DNA of 64,000 nucleotides from Syngnathus acus (GCF_901709675.1 NC_051096.1:6475001-6539000); one strand, 5' to 3'. Positions 51,860-62,143 are shown, numbered from the stretch's first letter. Notes: generated by a model not told the origin, from the sequence alone. Numbers and translations: made by a program.

Positions 51860-52310
51860 GTAAATTGTAAAACGAATGTTCAAAAGAACGAATTTTTTCA
51901 GTGAACGAGAGTGAACGAATCACTTCCTAAAGTGATTCGGGTTTTGTTCAGTTTATATGACTTCAACCAGCAGGTGTCAGTAATGCGCATTGAAGCTGGT
52001 GCCACCAGCTTTGAACCCACAACCTCCCAGTCTCAGGGCGGACACTCTACCACTAGGCCACTGAGTTGGTAGATGCTGTCGGATAGTGGTGTAACACTTA
52101 TAGTAGTTTTTAAATAACGTGTATGCATATACACGCCTAAATATTGTTATCCGATATATCTACTGCAATTTCACATTGCTGGTTTGAAATTGACTTTTAA
52201 TATTATTATTTTGAATAAACATTGATGTTAAAACTTGTCTGGTGTTTTATTCCTTGTTTTTATATTCGCCAATTAAAACATAAAAATCAGACATTTGGTT
52301 AACTGCTTGA
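51860..52310 (+). repeat. Left arm of a long inverted repeat bounding the telomere-like region
   Basis: From the edge (GTTCAAAAGAACGAA near 51882, GTGAACGAATCACTTC) through CAGCAGGTGTCAGTAATGCG, a SINE head, TTATAGTAGTTTTTAAATAA and AAACTTGTCTGGTGTTTTAT to TTTGGTTAACTGCTT (52296-52308), this sequence recurs inverted at 62526-63650. Relative to the right arm, about 0.4 kb is missing at the junction after GCTGGTGCCACC (near 52016). Only one copy of the AT-rich unit is present here, against two on the right. Confidence 0.85.
52009..52070 (-). mobile_element. tRNA-derived SINE head (truncated)
   Basis: The minus strand reads CAGTGGCCTAGTGGTAGAGT (A-box region), then CCTGAGACTGGGAGGTTGTG and GGGTTCAAAG (B-box region). 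Only the head remains. It is the inverted counterpart of the longer copy at 62930-63090. Confidence 0.75.
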
Positions 52311-52433
52311 CAATGTGACCTAAACCTACTTTGAAACCCTCACTCTCTTCGCCCCATCCCCTCATTGTTTTTTTTAGTAGATTTACCTGAAATGTATCTG
52401 AAATACACAAAAATACTTTGAAATGTTCACGCC

Positions 52434-52505
52434 AAAGTAGCAGAGCAGTAAAAACTTTGCCTGGTGTTCAGGAGACCAGGGTTCAAGACCCATGGTGTGC
52501 AACAT
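52434..52505 (+). mobile_element. tRNA-like sequence, possible SINE head
   Basis: TAGCAGAGCAG fits a pol III A box. GGTTCAAGACC, about 45 bases later (52488-52498), fits the B box GGTTCRANNCC. The sequence between can form only a partial anticodon-like arm (CCTGG...CCAGG). No full cloverleaf. Confidence 0.4.
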
Positions 52506-52624
52506 TTATATATGAAACAGAGATACGTGAGTCTCCTGCACTCAAGGCAAAAACTTTGAGTTTTGAATCTCTGCTACTGCCCTACTTTGAAACCCTAACC
52601 TTAGCTTTAAACCCTAGTTTGTAA

Positions 52625-52891
52625 AGCCATTTACAGGTGTACCTAATAAGAGGCCACTTCATTAGGGAAAAATCACAGCCAAAGCTTAATTGAAAGTGGA
52701 AAGTACCACACCCGCCCTCACCCCCACTTTCTGATTGGCTGTTTGATCTGTGATGTCACACGGACACTCCATTAGGTATATTTTCAAGTGAACTTAATAA
52801 CAGGCCACTTTATTAGGGAAATATCATGGTCACAGGTGTCAAGCTCTAGTCCTCAGGGCCGCGTTCCAATATGTATTCCAAGTTACCCTCG
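52625..52891 (+). repeat. Solitary, ancestral-looking copy of the satellite flanking unit
   Basis: Contains the words found around every hexamer array (CCCGCCCTCACCCCCACTTT, then CTGAT; CGGACACTCCATTAGGTA; GGCCACTTTATTAGGGAAAT; CTAGTCCTCAGGGCCGCGTT). Here CTTTCTGAT is followed by TGGCTGTTTGATCTGTG instead of hexamers. AGGTGTACCTAATAAGAGGC resembles the inverted terminal repeat of a Tc1-like fish transposon. The unit breaks inside its hairpin arm at CCCTCGTTA (52890), where hexamer array L1 begins. Confidence 0.75.
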
Positions 52892-53260
52892 TTAGAATTA
52901 GGGTTAGAGCTAGGGTTAGAGCTGGAGCTATGGTTAGGGTTAGAGTAGGGTTAGGGTTAGAGCTAGATCTAGGGTTAGAGTTAGGGTTAGGGTTAGGGTT
53001 AGAGCTGGAGCTAGGGTTAGAATTAGGGTTAGGGTTAGAGCTAGGGTTAGACCTGGAGCTAGGGTTAGAATTAGGGTTAGGGTTAGAGCTAGGGTTAGGG
53101 TTAGAGCTGGAGCTAGGGTTAGAATTAGGGTTAGGGTTAGGGTTAGAGCTAGGGTTAGAGCTAGATCTAGGGTTAGGGTTAGGGTTAGGGTTAGAGCTAG
53201 AGCTAGAGCTAGAGCTAGAGCTAGAGCTAGAGCTAGATCTAGGGTTAGGGTTAGGGTTAT
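52892..53260 (+). repeat. Telomere-like hexamer array L1 (G-rich strand on +)
   Basis: About 61 hexamers, mainly TTAGGG with TTAGAG, CTAGGG, CTAGAG, CTAGAT, TTAGAA and CTGGAG. Internal order matches the outer part of L2. It contains the shared 5-mer break seen in L2, R1, R2 and R3. Confidence 0.95.
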
Positions 53261-53331
53261 CAGAAAGTGGGGGTGAGGGCGGGTGTGGCACCATCTAGTG
53301 TCCCAGTGACGTAGGTACACCTGTAAATGGC
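53261..53331 (+). repeat. Array spacer (GC-rich 71 bp)
   Basis: CAGAAAGTGGGGGTGAGGGC leads through ACCATCTAGTGTCCCAGTGA to GTAGGTACACCTGTAAATGG. The same spacer, inverted, separates R1/R2 and R3/R4. Its ends always abut hexamers at TTAT-CAG and GGCG-GGTTAG. Confidence 0.9.
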
Positions 53332-54200
53332 GGGTTAGAGCTAGATCTAGGGTTAGAGCTAGAGTTAGGGTTAGAGCTGGAGCTAGGGTTAGAATTAGGG
53401 TTAGGGTTAGGGTCAGAGCTAGGGTTAAACCTGGAGCTAGGGTTAGAATTAGGGTTAGGGTTAGAGCTAGGGTTAGGGTTAGAGCTGGAGCTAGGGTTAG
53501 AATTAGGGTTAGGGTTAGAGCTAGATCTAGATCTAGGGTTAGGGTTAGGGTTAGGGTTAGGGTTAGGGTTAGAGCTAGAGCTAGAGCTAGGGTTAGGGTT
53601 AGAGCTAGATCTAGGGGTTAGGGTTAGGGTTAGAGCTAGGGTTAGAGCTGGAGCTAGGGTTAGAATTAGGGTTAGGGTTAGATCTAGATCTAGATCTAGG
53701 GTTAGGGTTAGGGTTAGGGCTAGATCTAGGGTTAGGGTTAGAGTTAGGGTTAGAGCTGGAGCTAGGGTTAGGGTTAGAGCTAGATCTAGGGTTAGGGTTA
53801 GAGCTGGAGCTAGGGTTAGAATTAGGGTTAGAGCTAGGGTTAGAGCTGGAGCTATGGTTAGGGTTAGAGTAGGGTTAGGGTTAGAGCTAGATCTAGGGTT
53901 AGAGTTAGGGTTAGGGTTAGGGTTAGAGCTGGAGCTAGGGTTAGAATTAGGGTTAGGGTTAGGGTTAGAGCTAGGGTTAGACCTGGAGCTAGGGTTAGAA
54001 TTAGGGTTAGGGTTAGAGCTAGGGTTAGGGTTAGAGCTGGAGCTAGGGTTAGAATTAGGGTTAGGGTTAGGGTTAGAGCTAGGGTTAGAGCTAGATCTAG
54101 GGTTAGGGTTAGGGTTAGGGTTAGAGCTAGAGCTAGAGCTAGAGCTAGAGCTAGAGCTAGGGTTAGGGTTAGAGCTAGATCTAGGGTTAGGGTTAGGGTT
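53332..54200 (+). repeat. Telomere-like hexamer array L2 (G-rich strand on +)
   Basis: 869 bp of variant hexamers, exactly the length of R1, which is its near-perfect inverted counterpart. It includes six consecutive TTAGGG units near 53539-53575, a run able to form G-quadruplexes. It carries the paired 5-mer and 7-mer phase breaks of this subfamily. Confidence 0.95.
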
Positions 54201-56104
54201 ATCAGAAAGTGGGGGTGAGGGCGGGTGTGGCACCATCTAGTGTCCCAGTGACGTAGGTACACCTGTAAATGGCGGTGTACCTAATGGAGTGTCTGTGTGA
54301 TTCCCTCGTTAAGTGCACCTGCGTGAAAAGTTTTAGCTCCTGCAGGACGTGAAAGTGGCTAAAACTTTTCACGCAGGTGCACTTAACGAGGGTAACTTGG
54401 AAAACATATTGGAACGCGGCCCTGAGGACTAGAGCTTGACACCTGTGACCATGATATTTCCCTAATAAAGTGGCCTGTTATGAGGTACACTTGAAAATGG
54501 CGGTGTACCTAATGGAGTGTCCGTGTGATTCCCTCGTTAAGTGCACCTGCGTGAAAAGTTTTAGCTCCTGCAGAACGTGAAAGTGGCTAAAACTTTTCAC
54601 GCAGGTGCACTTAACGAGGGAATGCCACGGACACTCCATTAGGTACACCGCCATTTTCAAGTGTACCTCATAACAGGCCACTTTATTAGGGAAATATCAT
54701 GGTCAAAGGTCACAGGTGTCAAGCTCTAGTCCTCAGGGCCGCGTTCCAACATGTTTTCCAAGATTCCCTCGTTAAGTGCACCTGTGTGAAAAGTTTTAGC
54801 CACTTTCACGTCCTGCAGGAGCTAAAACTTTTCACGCAGGTGCACTTAACGAGGGAATCACACGGACACTCCGTTAGGTACACCGCCATTTTCAAGTGTA
54901 CCTCATAACAGGCCACTTTATTAGGGAAATATCATGGTCACAGGTGTCAAGCGCTAGTCCTCAGGGCCGCGTTCCAATATGTTTTCCAAGTTACCCTCGT
55001 TAAGTGCACCTGCGTGAAAAGTTTTAGCCACATTCACGTCCTGCAGGAGCTAAAACTTTTCACGCAGGTGCACTTAACGAGGGAATGCCACGGACACTCC
55101 ATTAGGTACACCGCCATTTTCAAGTGTACCTCATAACAGGCCACTTTATTAGGGAAATATCATGGTCACAGGTGTCAAGCTCTAGTCCTCAGGGCCGCGT
55201 TCCAACATGTTTTCCAAGATTCCCTCGTTAAGTGCACCTGCGTGAAAAGTTTTAGCCACTTTCACGTTCTGCAGGAGCTAAAACTTTTCACGCAGGTGCA
55301 CTTAACGAGGGAATGCCACGGACACTCCATTAGGTACACCGCCATTTTCAAGTGTACCTCATAACAGGCCACTTTATTAGGGAAATATCATGGTCACAGG
55401 TGTCAAGCTCTAGTCCTCAGGGCCGCGTTCCAATATGTTTTCCAAGTTACCCTCGTTAAGTGCACTTGCGTGAAAAGTTTTAGCCACTTTCACGTCCTGC
55501 AGGAGCTAAAACTTTTCACGCAGGTGCACTTAACGAGGGAATCACACGGACACTCCATTAGGTACACCGCCATTTTCAAGTGTACCTCATAACAGGCCAC
55601 TTTATTAGGGAAATATCATGGTCAAAGGTCACAGGTGTCAAGCTCTAGTCCTCAGGGCCGCGTTCCAATATGTTTTCCAAGTTACCCTCGTTAAGTGCAC
55701 CTGCGTGAAAAGTTTTAGCCACTTTCACGTCCTGCAGGAGCTAAAACTTTTCACGCAGGTGCACTTAACGAGGGAATCACACGGACACTCCATTAGGTAC
55801 ACCGCCATTTTCAAGTGTACCTCATAACAGGCCACTTTATTAGGGAAATATCATGGTCACAGGTGTCAAGCTCTAGTCCTCAGGGCCGCGTTCCAATATG
55901 TTTTCCAAGTTACCCTCGTTAAGTGCACCTGCGTGAAAAGTTTTAGCCACTTTCACGTCCTGCAGGAGCTAAAACTTTTCACGCAGGTGCACTTAACGAG
56001 GGAATCACACAGACACTCCATTAGGTACACCGCCATTTACAGGTGTACCTACGTCACTGGGACACTAGATGGTGCCACACCCGCCCTCACCCCCACTTTC
56101 TGAT
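54201..56104 (+). repeat. Block of 228/235-bp units with hairpins; orientation switch
   Basis: Eight palindromes, each with a 34-bp inverted repeat (arm starts CCCTCGTTAAGTGCACCTGC) around a 22-bp spacer with the PstI-like CTGCAG centre. The first unit is in inverse orientation; from the palindrome at 54531-54620 onward units run forward. Anchors (GAAATATCATGG) at 54691, 54926, 55154, 55382, 55610 and 55845 give spacings of 235, 228, 228, 228 and 235. The 7-bp difference is AAAGGTC. A second 8-bp inverted repeat AGGTACAC...GTGTACCT lies in each unit. The 69-codon open frames here are by-products. Confidence 0.95.
54452..54703. repeat. Central dyad of the macro-palindrome
   Basis: From CATGATATTTCCC (54452) to GGGAAATATCATGG (54703) the two halves are near-perfect inverted copies around a 22-bp spacer (54565-54586). 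Beyond this, matching unit sequence and then hexamer arrays continue inverted on both sides. Confidence 0.9.
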
Positions 56105-56973
56105 AACCCTAACCCTAACCCTAGATCTAGCTCTAACCCTAGCTCTAGCTCTAGCTCTAGCTCTAGCTCTAGCTCTAACCCTAACCCTAACCCTAACCCT
56201 AGATCTAGCTCTAACCCTAGCTCTAACCCTAACCCTAACCCTAATTCTAACCCTAGCTCCAGCTCTAACCCTAACCCTAGCTCTAACCCTAACCCTAATT
56301 CTAACCCTAGCTCCAGGTCTAACCCTAGCTCTAACCCTAACCCTAACCCTAACCCTAATTCTAACCCTAGCTCCAGCTCTAACCCTAACCCTAAACCTAA
56401 CTCTAACCCTAGATCTAGCTCTAACCCTAACCCTACTCTAACCCTAACCATAGCTCCAGCTCTAACCCTAGCTCTAACCCTAATTCTAACCCTAGCTCCA
56501 GCTCTAACCCTAACCCTAGATCTAGCTCTAACCCTAACCCTAGCTCCAGCTCTAACCCTAACTCTAACCCTAACCCTAGATCTAGCCCTAACCCTAACCC
56601 TAACCCTAACCCTAGATCTAGATCTAGATCTAGCTCTAGCTCTAGCTCTAACCCTAACCCTAATTCTAACCCTAGCTCCAGCTCTAACCCTAGCTCTAAC
56701 CCTAACCCTAACCCCTAGATCTAGCTCTAACCCTAACCCTAGCTCTAGCTCTAACCCTAACCCTAACCCTAACCCTAGATCTAGCTCTAACCCTAACCCT
56801 AATTCTAACCCTAGCTCCAGCTCTAACCCTAACCCTAGCTCTAACCCTAACCCTAATTCTAACCCTAGCTCCAGGTTTAACCCTAGCTCTGACCCTAACC
56901 CTAACCCTAATTCTAACCCTAGCTCCAGCTCTAACCCTAACTCTAGCTCTAACCCTAGATCTAGCTCTAACCC
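56105..56973 (-). repeat. Telomere-like hexamer array R1 (C-rich strand on +)
   Basis: 869 bp of CCCTAA, CTCTAA, CCCTAG, CTCTAG, ATCTAG, TTCTAA and CTCCAG hexamers. The order mirrors L2. A 5-mer (CCCTA then CTCTAA, about 56430) and a 7-mer (CCCCTAG, about 56711) shift the phase and then restore it. Confidence 0.95.
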
Positions 56974-57046
56974 GCCATTTACAGGTGTACCTACGTCACT
57001 GGGACACTAGATGGTGCCACACCCGCCCTCACCCCCACTTTCTGAT

Positions 57047-58056
57047 AACCCTAACCCTAACCCTAGATCTAGCTCTAACCCTAACCCTAGCTCTAGCTCT
57101 AGCTCTAGCTCTAGCTCTAGCTCTAGCTCTAGCTCTAACCCTAACCCTAACCCTAACCCTAGATCTAGCTCTAACCCTAGCGCTAACCCTAACCCTAACC
57201 CTAATTCTAACCCTAGCTCCAGCTCTAACCCTAACCCTAGCTCTAACCCTAACCCTAATTCTAACCCTAGCTCCAGGTCTAACCCTAGCTCTAACCCTAA
57301 CCCTAACCCTAACCCTAATTCTAACCCTAGCTCCAGCTCTAACCCTAACCCTAACCCTAACTCTAACCCTAGATCTAGCTCTAACCCTAACCCTACTCTA
57401 ACCCTAACCATAGCTCCAGCTCTAACCCTAGCTCTAACCCTAATTCTAACCCTAGCTCCAGCTCTAACCCTAACCCTAGATCTAGCTCTAACCCTAGCTC
57501 CAGCTCTAACCCTAACTCTAACCCTAACCCTAGATCTAGCCCTAACCCTAACCCTAGATCTAGATCTAGATCTAGATCTAGATCTAGCTCTAACCCTAAC
57601 CCTAATTCTAACCCTAGCTCCAGCTCTAACCCTAGCTCTAACCCTAACCCTAACCCCTAGATCTAGCTCTAACCCTAACCCTAGCTCTAGCTCTAACCCT
57701 AACCCTAACCCTAGATCTAGCTCTAACCCTAACCCTAATTCTAACCCTAGCTCCAGCTCTAACCCTAACCCTAGCTCTAACCCTAACCCTAATTCTAACC
57801 CTAGCTCCAGGTTTAACCCTAGCTCTGACCCTAACCCTAACCCTAATTCTAACCCTAGCTCCAGCTCTAACCCTAACTCTAGCTCTAACCCTAGATCTAG
57901 CTCTAACCCTAGCTCTAACCCTAATTCTAACCCTAGCTCCAGCTCTAACCCTAACCCTAGATCTAGCCCTAACCCTAGATCTAGCTCTAACCCTAATTCT
58001 AACCCTAGCTCCAGCTCTAACCCTAGCTCTAACCCTAGATCTAGCTCTAACCCTAA
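57047..58056 (-). repeat. Telomere-like hexamer array R2
   Basis: 1010 bp, preceded by the GC-rich spacer 56974-57046. Same hexamer order and same two phase breaks as R1, with an ATCTAG run near 57556-57584. It ends at CCCTAAGCTTTAGGG, where the non-hexamer tail begins. Confidence 0.95.
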
Positions 58057-58186
58057 GCTTTAGGGAGGTGTATGGTCACATGGGGCAGCACACGAGCAAC
58101 TGTGTTGCAAATCTTCTATGATAAAAACTACAGGCTCCACTGAGATTCGAACCCGTGTCGCTGGGGTGAGAGCCCCGAGCACTAAC
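58057..58186 (-). repeat. tRNA-like tail, truncated copy
   Basis: GGAGGTGTATGGTCACATGG and CAGGCTCCACTGAGATTCGA match 61997-62120 almost exactly. On the minus strand it contains the T-arm (GGTTCGAATC) and the anticodon arm, but stops in the D arm at CACTAAC (58186), where hairpin units begin. It marks the end of the first of two tandem segments. Confidence 0.85.
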
Positions 58187-59117
58187 TCTAGTCCTCAGGG
58201 CCGCGTTCCAATATGTTTTCCAAGTTACCCTCGTTAAGTGCACCTGCGTGAAAAGTTTTAGCCACTTTCACGTCCTGCAGGAGCTAAAACTTTTCACGCA
58301 GGTGCACTTAACGAGGGAATCACACGGACACTCCATTAGGTACACCGCCATTTTCAAGTGTACCTCATAACAGGCCACTTTATTAGGGAAATATCATGGT
58401 CAAAGGTCACAGGTGTCAAGCTCTAGTCCTCAGGGCCGCGTTCCAATATGTTTTCCAAGTTACCCTCGTTAAGTGCACCTGCGTGAAAAGTTTTAGCCAC
58501 TTTCACGTCCTGCAGGAGCTAAAACTTTTCACGCAGGTGCACTTAACGAGGGAATCACACGGACACTCCATTAGGTACACCGCCATTTTCAAGTGTACCT
58601 CATAACAGGCCACTTTATTAGGGAAATATCATGGTCAAAGGTCACAGGTGTCAAGCTCTAGTCCTCAGGGCCGCGTTCCAATATGTTTTCCAAGTTACCC
58701 TCGTTAAGTGCACCTGCGTGAAAAGTTTTAGCCACTTTCACGTCCTGCAGGAGCTAAAACTTTTCACGCAGGTGCACTTAACGAGGGAATCACACGGACA
58801 CTCCATTAGGTACACCGCCATTTTCAAGTGTACCTCATAACAGGCCACTTTATTAGGGAAATATCATGGTCACAGGTGTCAAGCTCTAGTCCTCAGGGCC
58901 GCGTTCCAATATGTTTTCCAAGTTACCCTCGTTAAGTGCACCTGCGTGAAAAGTTTTAGCCACTTTCACGTCCTGCAGGAGCTAAAACTTTTCACGCAGG
59001 TGCACTTAACGAGGGAATCACACAGACACTCCATTAGGTACACCGCCATTTACAGGTGTACCTACGTCACTGGGACACTAGATGGTGCCACACCCGCCCT
59101 CACCCCCACTTTCTGAT
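58187..59117 (+). repeat. Second block of 235-bp hairpin units
   Basis: Four palindromes, with anchors at 58388, 58623 and 58858 (spacing 235 and 235), so mainly the 235-bp variant with AAAGGTC. It ends in the GC-rich spacer before array R3 (CACCCCCACTTTCTGAT, 59101-59117). Confidence 0.9.
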
Positions 59118-60010
59118 AACCCTAACCCTAACCCTAGATCTAGCTCTAACCCTAACCCTAGCTCTAGCTCTAGCTCTAGCTCTAGCTCTAGCTCTAGCTC
59201 TAACCCTAACCCTAACCCTAACCCTAGATCTAGCTCTAACCCTAGCTCTAACCCTAACCCTAACCCTAATTCTAACCCTAGCTCCAGCTCTAACCCTAAC
59301 CCTAGCTCTAACCCTAACCCTAATTCTAACCCTAGCTCCAGGTCTAACCCTAGCTCTAACCCTAACCCTAACCCTAACCCTAATTCTAACCCTAGCTCCA
59401 GCTCTAACCCTAACCCTAACCCTAACTCTAACCCTAGATCTAGCTCTAACCCTAACCCTACTCTAACCCTAACCATAGCTCCAGCTCTAACCCTAGCTCT
59501 AACCCTAATTCTAACCCTAGCTCCAGCTCTAACCCTAACCCTAGATCTAGCTCTAACCCTAACCCTAGCTCCAGCTCTAACCCTAACTCTAACCCTAACC
59601 CTAGATCTAGCCCTAACCCTAACCCTAACCCTAACCCTAGATCTAGATCTAGATCTAGCTCTAGCTCTAACCCTAACCCTAACCCTAATTCTAACCCTAG
59701 CTCCAGCTCTAACCCTAGCTCTAACCCTAACCCTAACCCCTAGATCTAGCTCTAACCCTAACCCTAGCTCTAGCTCTAACCCTAACCCTAACCCTAACCC
59801 TAACCCTAGATCTAGCTCTAACCCTAACCCTAATTCTAACCCTAGCTCCAGCTCTAACCCTAACCCTAGCTCTAACCCTAACCCTAATTCTAACCCTAGC
59901 TCCAGGTTTAACCCTAGCTCTGACCCTAACCCTAACCCTAATTCTAACCCTAGCTCCAGCTCCAGCTCTAACCCTAACTCTAGCTCTAACCCTAGATCTA
60001 GCTCTAACCC
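59118..60010 (-). repeat. Telomere-like hexamer array R3
   Basis: 893 bp, same order and same 5-mer/7-mer phase breaks as R1 and R2. It ends at AACCCGCCATTTACAGG like R1. Confidence 0.95.
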
Positions 60011-60083
60011 GCCATTTACAGGTGTACCTACGTCACTGGGACACTAGATGGTGCCACACCCGCCCTCACCCCCACTTTCTGAT

Positions 60084-60910
60084 AACCCTAACCCTAACCC
60101 TAGACCTAGCTCTAACCCTAACCCTAGCTCTAGCTCTAGCTCTAGCTCTAGCTCTAGCTCTAACCCTAACCCTAACCCTAACCCTAGATCTAGCTCTAAC
60201 CCTAGCTCTAACCCTAACCCTAACCCTAATTCTAACCCTAGCTCCAGCTCTAACCCTAACCCTAGCTCTAACCCTAACCCTAATTCTAACCCTAGCTCCA
60301 GGTCTAACCCTAGCTCTAACCCTAACCCTAACCCTAATTCTAACCCTAGCTCCAGCTCTAACCCTAACCCTAACTCTAACCCTAGATTTAGCTCTAACCC
60401 TAACCCTAGCTCTAACCCTAACCCTAGCTCCAGCTCTAACCCTAGCTCTAACCCTAATTCTAACCCTAGCTCCAGCTCTAACCCTAACCCTAGCTCTAAC
60501 CCTAACCCTAGATCCAGCTCTAACCCTAACCCTAGCTCCAGCTCTAACCCTAACTCTAACCCTAACCCTAGATCTAGCCCTAACCCTAACCCTAACCCTA
60601 ACCCTAACCCTAACCCTAGATCTAGATCTAGATCTAGATCTAGATCTAGCTCTAGCTCTAGCTCTAACCCTAACCCTAATTCTAACCCTAGCTCCAGCTC
60701 TAACCCTAACCCTAGCTCTAACCCTAACCCTAACCCTAGATCTAGCTCTAGCTCTAACCCTAACCCTAACCCTAGCTCTAGCTCTAGCTCTAACCCTAAC
60801 CCTAGATCTAGCTCTAACCCTAGCTCTAACCCTAACCCTAATTCTAACCCTAATTCTAACCCTAGCTCCAGCTCTAACCCTAACCCTAGCTCTAACCCTA
60901 ACCCTAACCC
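60084..60910 (-). repeat. Telomere-like hexamer array R4
   Basis: 827 bp following the spacer at 60011-60083. It lacks the 5-mer and 7-mer phase breaks of L1-R3, so hexamer phase stays unbroken. It contains a run of seven consecutive C-strand CCCTAA-type units near 60580-60618 and an ATCTAG run after it. Confidence 0.95.
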
Positions 60911-60932
60911 GCCCTCACCCCCACTTTCTGAT

Positions 60933-61996
60933 AACCCTAACCCTAACCCTAGATCTAGCTCTAACCCTAACCCTAACCCTAACCCTAGCTCTAGCTCTAG
61001 CTCTAGCTCTAGCTCTAACCCTAACCCTAACCCTAGATCTAACTCTAACCCTAGCTCTAACCCTAATTCTAACCCTAGCTCCAGCTCTAACCCTAACCCT
61101 AGCTCTAACCCTAACCCTAATTCTAACCCTAGCTCCAGGTCTAACCCTAGCTCTAACCCTAACCCTAACCCTAATTCTAACCCTAGCTCCAGCTCTAACC
61201 CTAACCCTAACCCTAACTCTAACCCTAGATCTAGCTCTAACCCTAACCCTAGCTCTAACCCTAATTCTAACCCTAGCTCCAGCTCTAACCCTAACCCTAG
61301 CTCTAACCCTAACCCTAGATCCAGCTCTAACCCTAACCCTAGCTCCAGCTCTAACCCTAACTCTAACCCTAACCCTAGATCTAGCCCTAACCCTAACCCT
61401 AACCCTAACCCTAGATCTAGATCTAGATCTAGATCTAGATCTAGATCTAGCTCTAACCCTAACCCTAATTCTAACCCTAGCTCCAGCTCTAACCCTAACC
61501 CTAGCTCTAACCCTAACCCTAACCCTAACCCTAGATCTAGCTCTAACCCTAACCCTAACCCTAGCTCTAGCTCTAGCTCTAGCTCTAGCTCTAGCTCTAG
61601 CTCTAACCCTAACCCTAGATCTAGCTCTAACCCTAGCTCTAACCCTAACCCTAATTCTAACCCTAATTCTAACCCTAGCTCCAGCTCTAACCCTAACCCT
61701 AGCTCTAACCCTAACCCTAATTCTAACCCTAGCTCCAGGTTTAACCCTAGCTCTGACCCTAACCCTAACCCTAATTCTAACCCTAGCTCCAGCTCTAACC
61801 CTAACCCTAGCTCTAACCCTAACCCTAGATCTAACTCTAACCCTAGCTCTAACCCTAATTCTAACCCTAGCTCCAGCTCTAACCCTAACCCTAGATCTAG
61901 CCCTAACCCTAGATCTAGCTCTAACCCTAATTCTAACCCTAGCTCCAGCTCTAACCCTAACCCTAGCTCTAACCCTAGATCTAGCTCTAACCCTAA
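60933..61996 (-). repeat. Telomere-like hexamer array R5
   Basis: 1064 bp after a shortened spacer (60911-60932, GCCCTCACCCCCACTTTCTG plus AT). Phase is unbroken as in R4. ATCTAG and CTCTAG runs are near 61411-61450 and 61562-61603. It ends with the same CCCTAAGCTTTAGGG junction as R2. Confidence 0.95.
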
Positions 61997-62072
61997 GCTT
62001 TAGGGAGGTGTATGGTCACATGGGGCAGCACACGAGCAACTGTGTTGCAAATCCTCTATGATAAAAACTATA

Positions 62073-62143
62073 GGCTCCACTGAGATTCGAACCCGTGTCG
62101 CTGGGGTGAGAGCCCAGAGCACTAACCACTACACTATGGAAGC
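62073..62143 (-). tRNA. tRNA-like sequence, degenerate, CTC anticodon position
   Basis: On the minus strand, GCTTCCA pairs imperfectly with TGGAGCC (one mismatch, one wobble). The A box is TAGTGTAGTGG. A perfect 5-bp anticodon stem (CTGGG/CCCAG) holds the loop CTCTCAC, giving anticodon CTC (Glu) after T33. The B box is GGTTCGAATCT. The T stem has only 3 of 5 pairs. It is more likely a tRNA pseudogene or the head of a SINE than a working tRNA. Confidence 0.5.

Noticed and set aside
54699-58840. Repeated 69-codon open frame beginning MVKGHRC
   Set aside because: It arises in each 235-bp unit carrying AAAGGTC and runs through the hairpin. It is a by-product of tandem repetition with no family resemblance.
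54201-59117. Regularly spaced repeats resembling a CRISPR array
   Set aside because: The context is eukaryotic. The 'spacers' are themselves repeated and the period is 228/235 bp.
52839-60047. Other 120-350-codon open frames on both strands of the arrays
   Set aside because: Same cause: periodic hexamers read in phase. Frame changes coincide with the 5-mer and 7-mer breaks.
60022-62061. 679-codon and 651-codon open frames across arrays R4-R5
   Set aside because: They translate hexamer repeats (Thr-Leu/Ala-Leu and Asn-Pro/Ser-Ser dipeptides). Stops TAA/TAG occur only in the third frame, so two frames stay open automatically. No promoter, splice site or non-repetitive domain.
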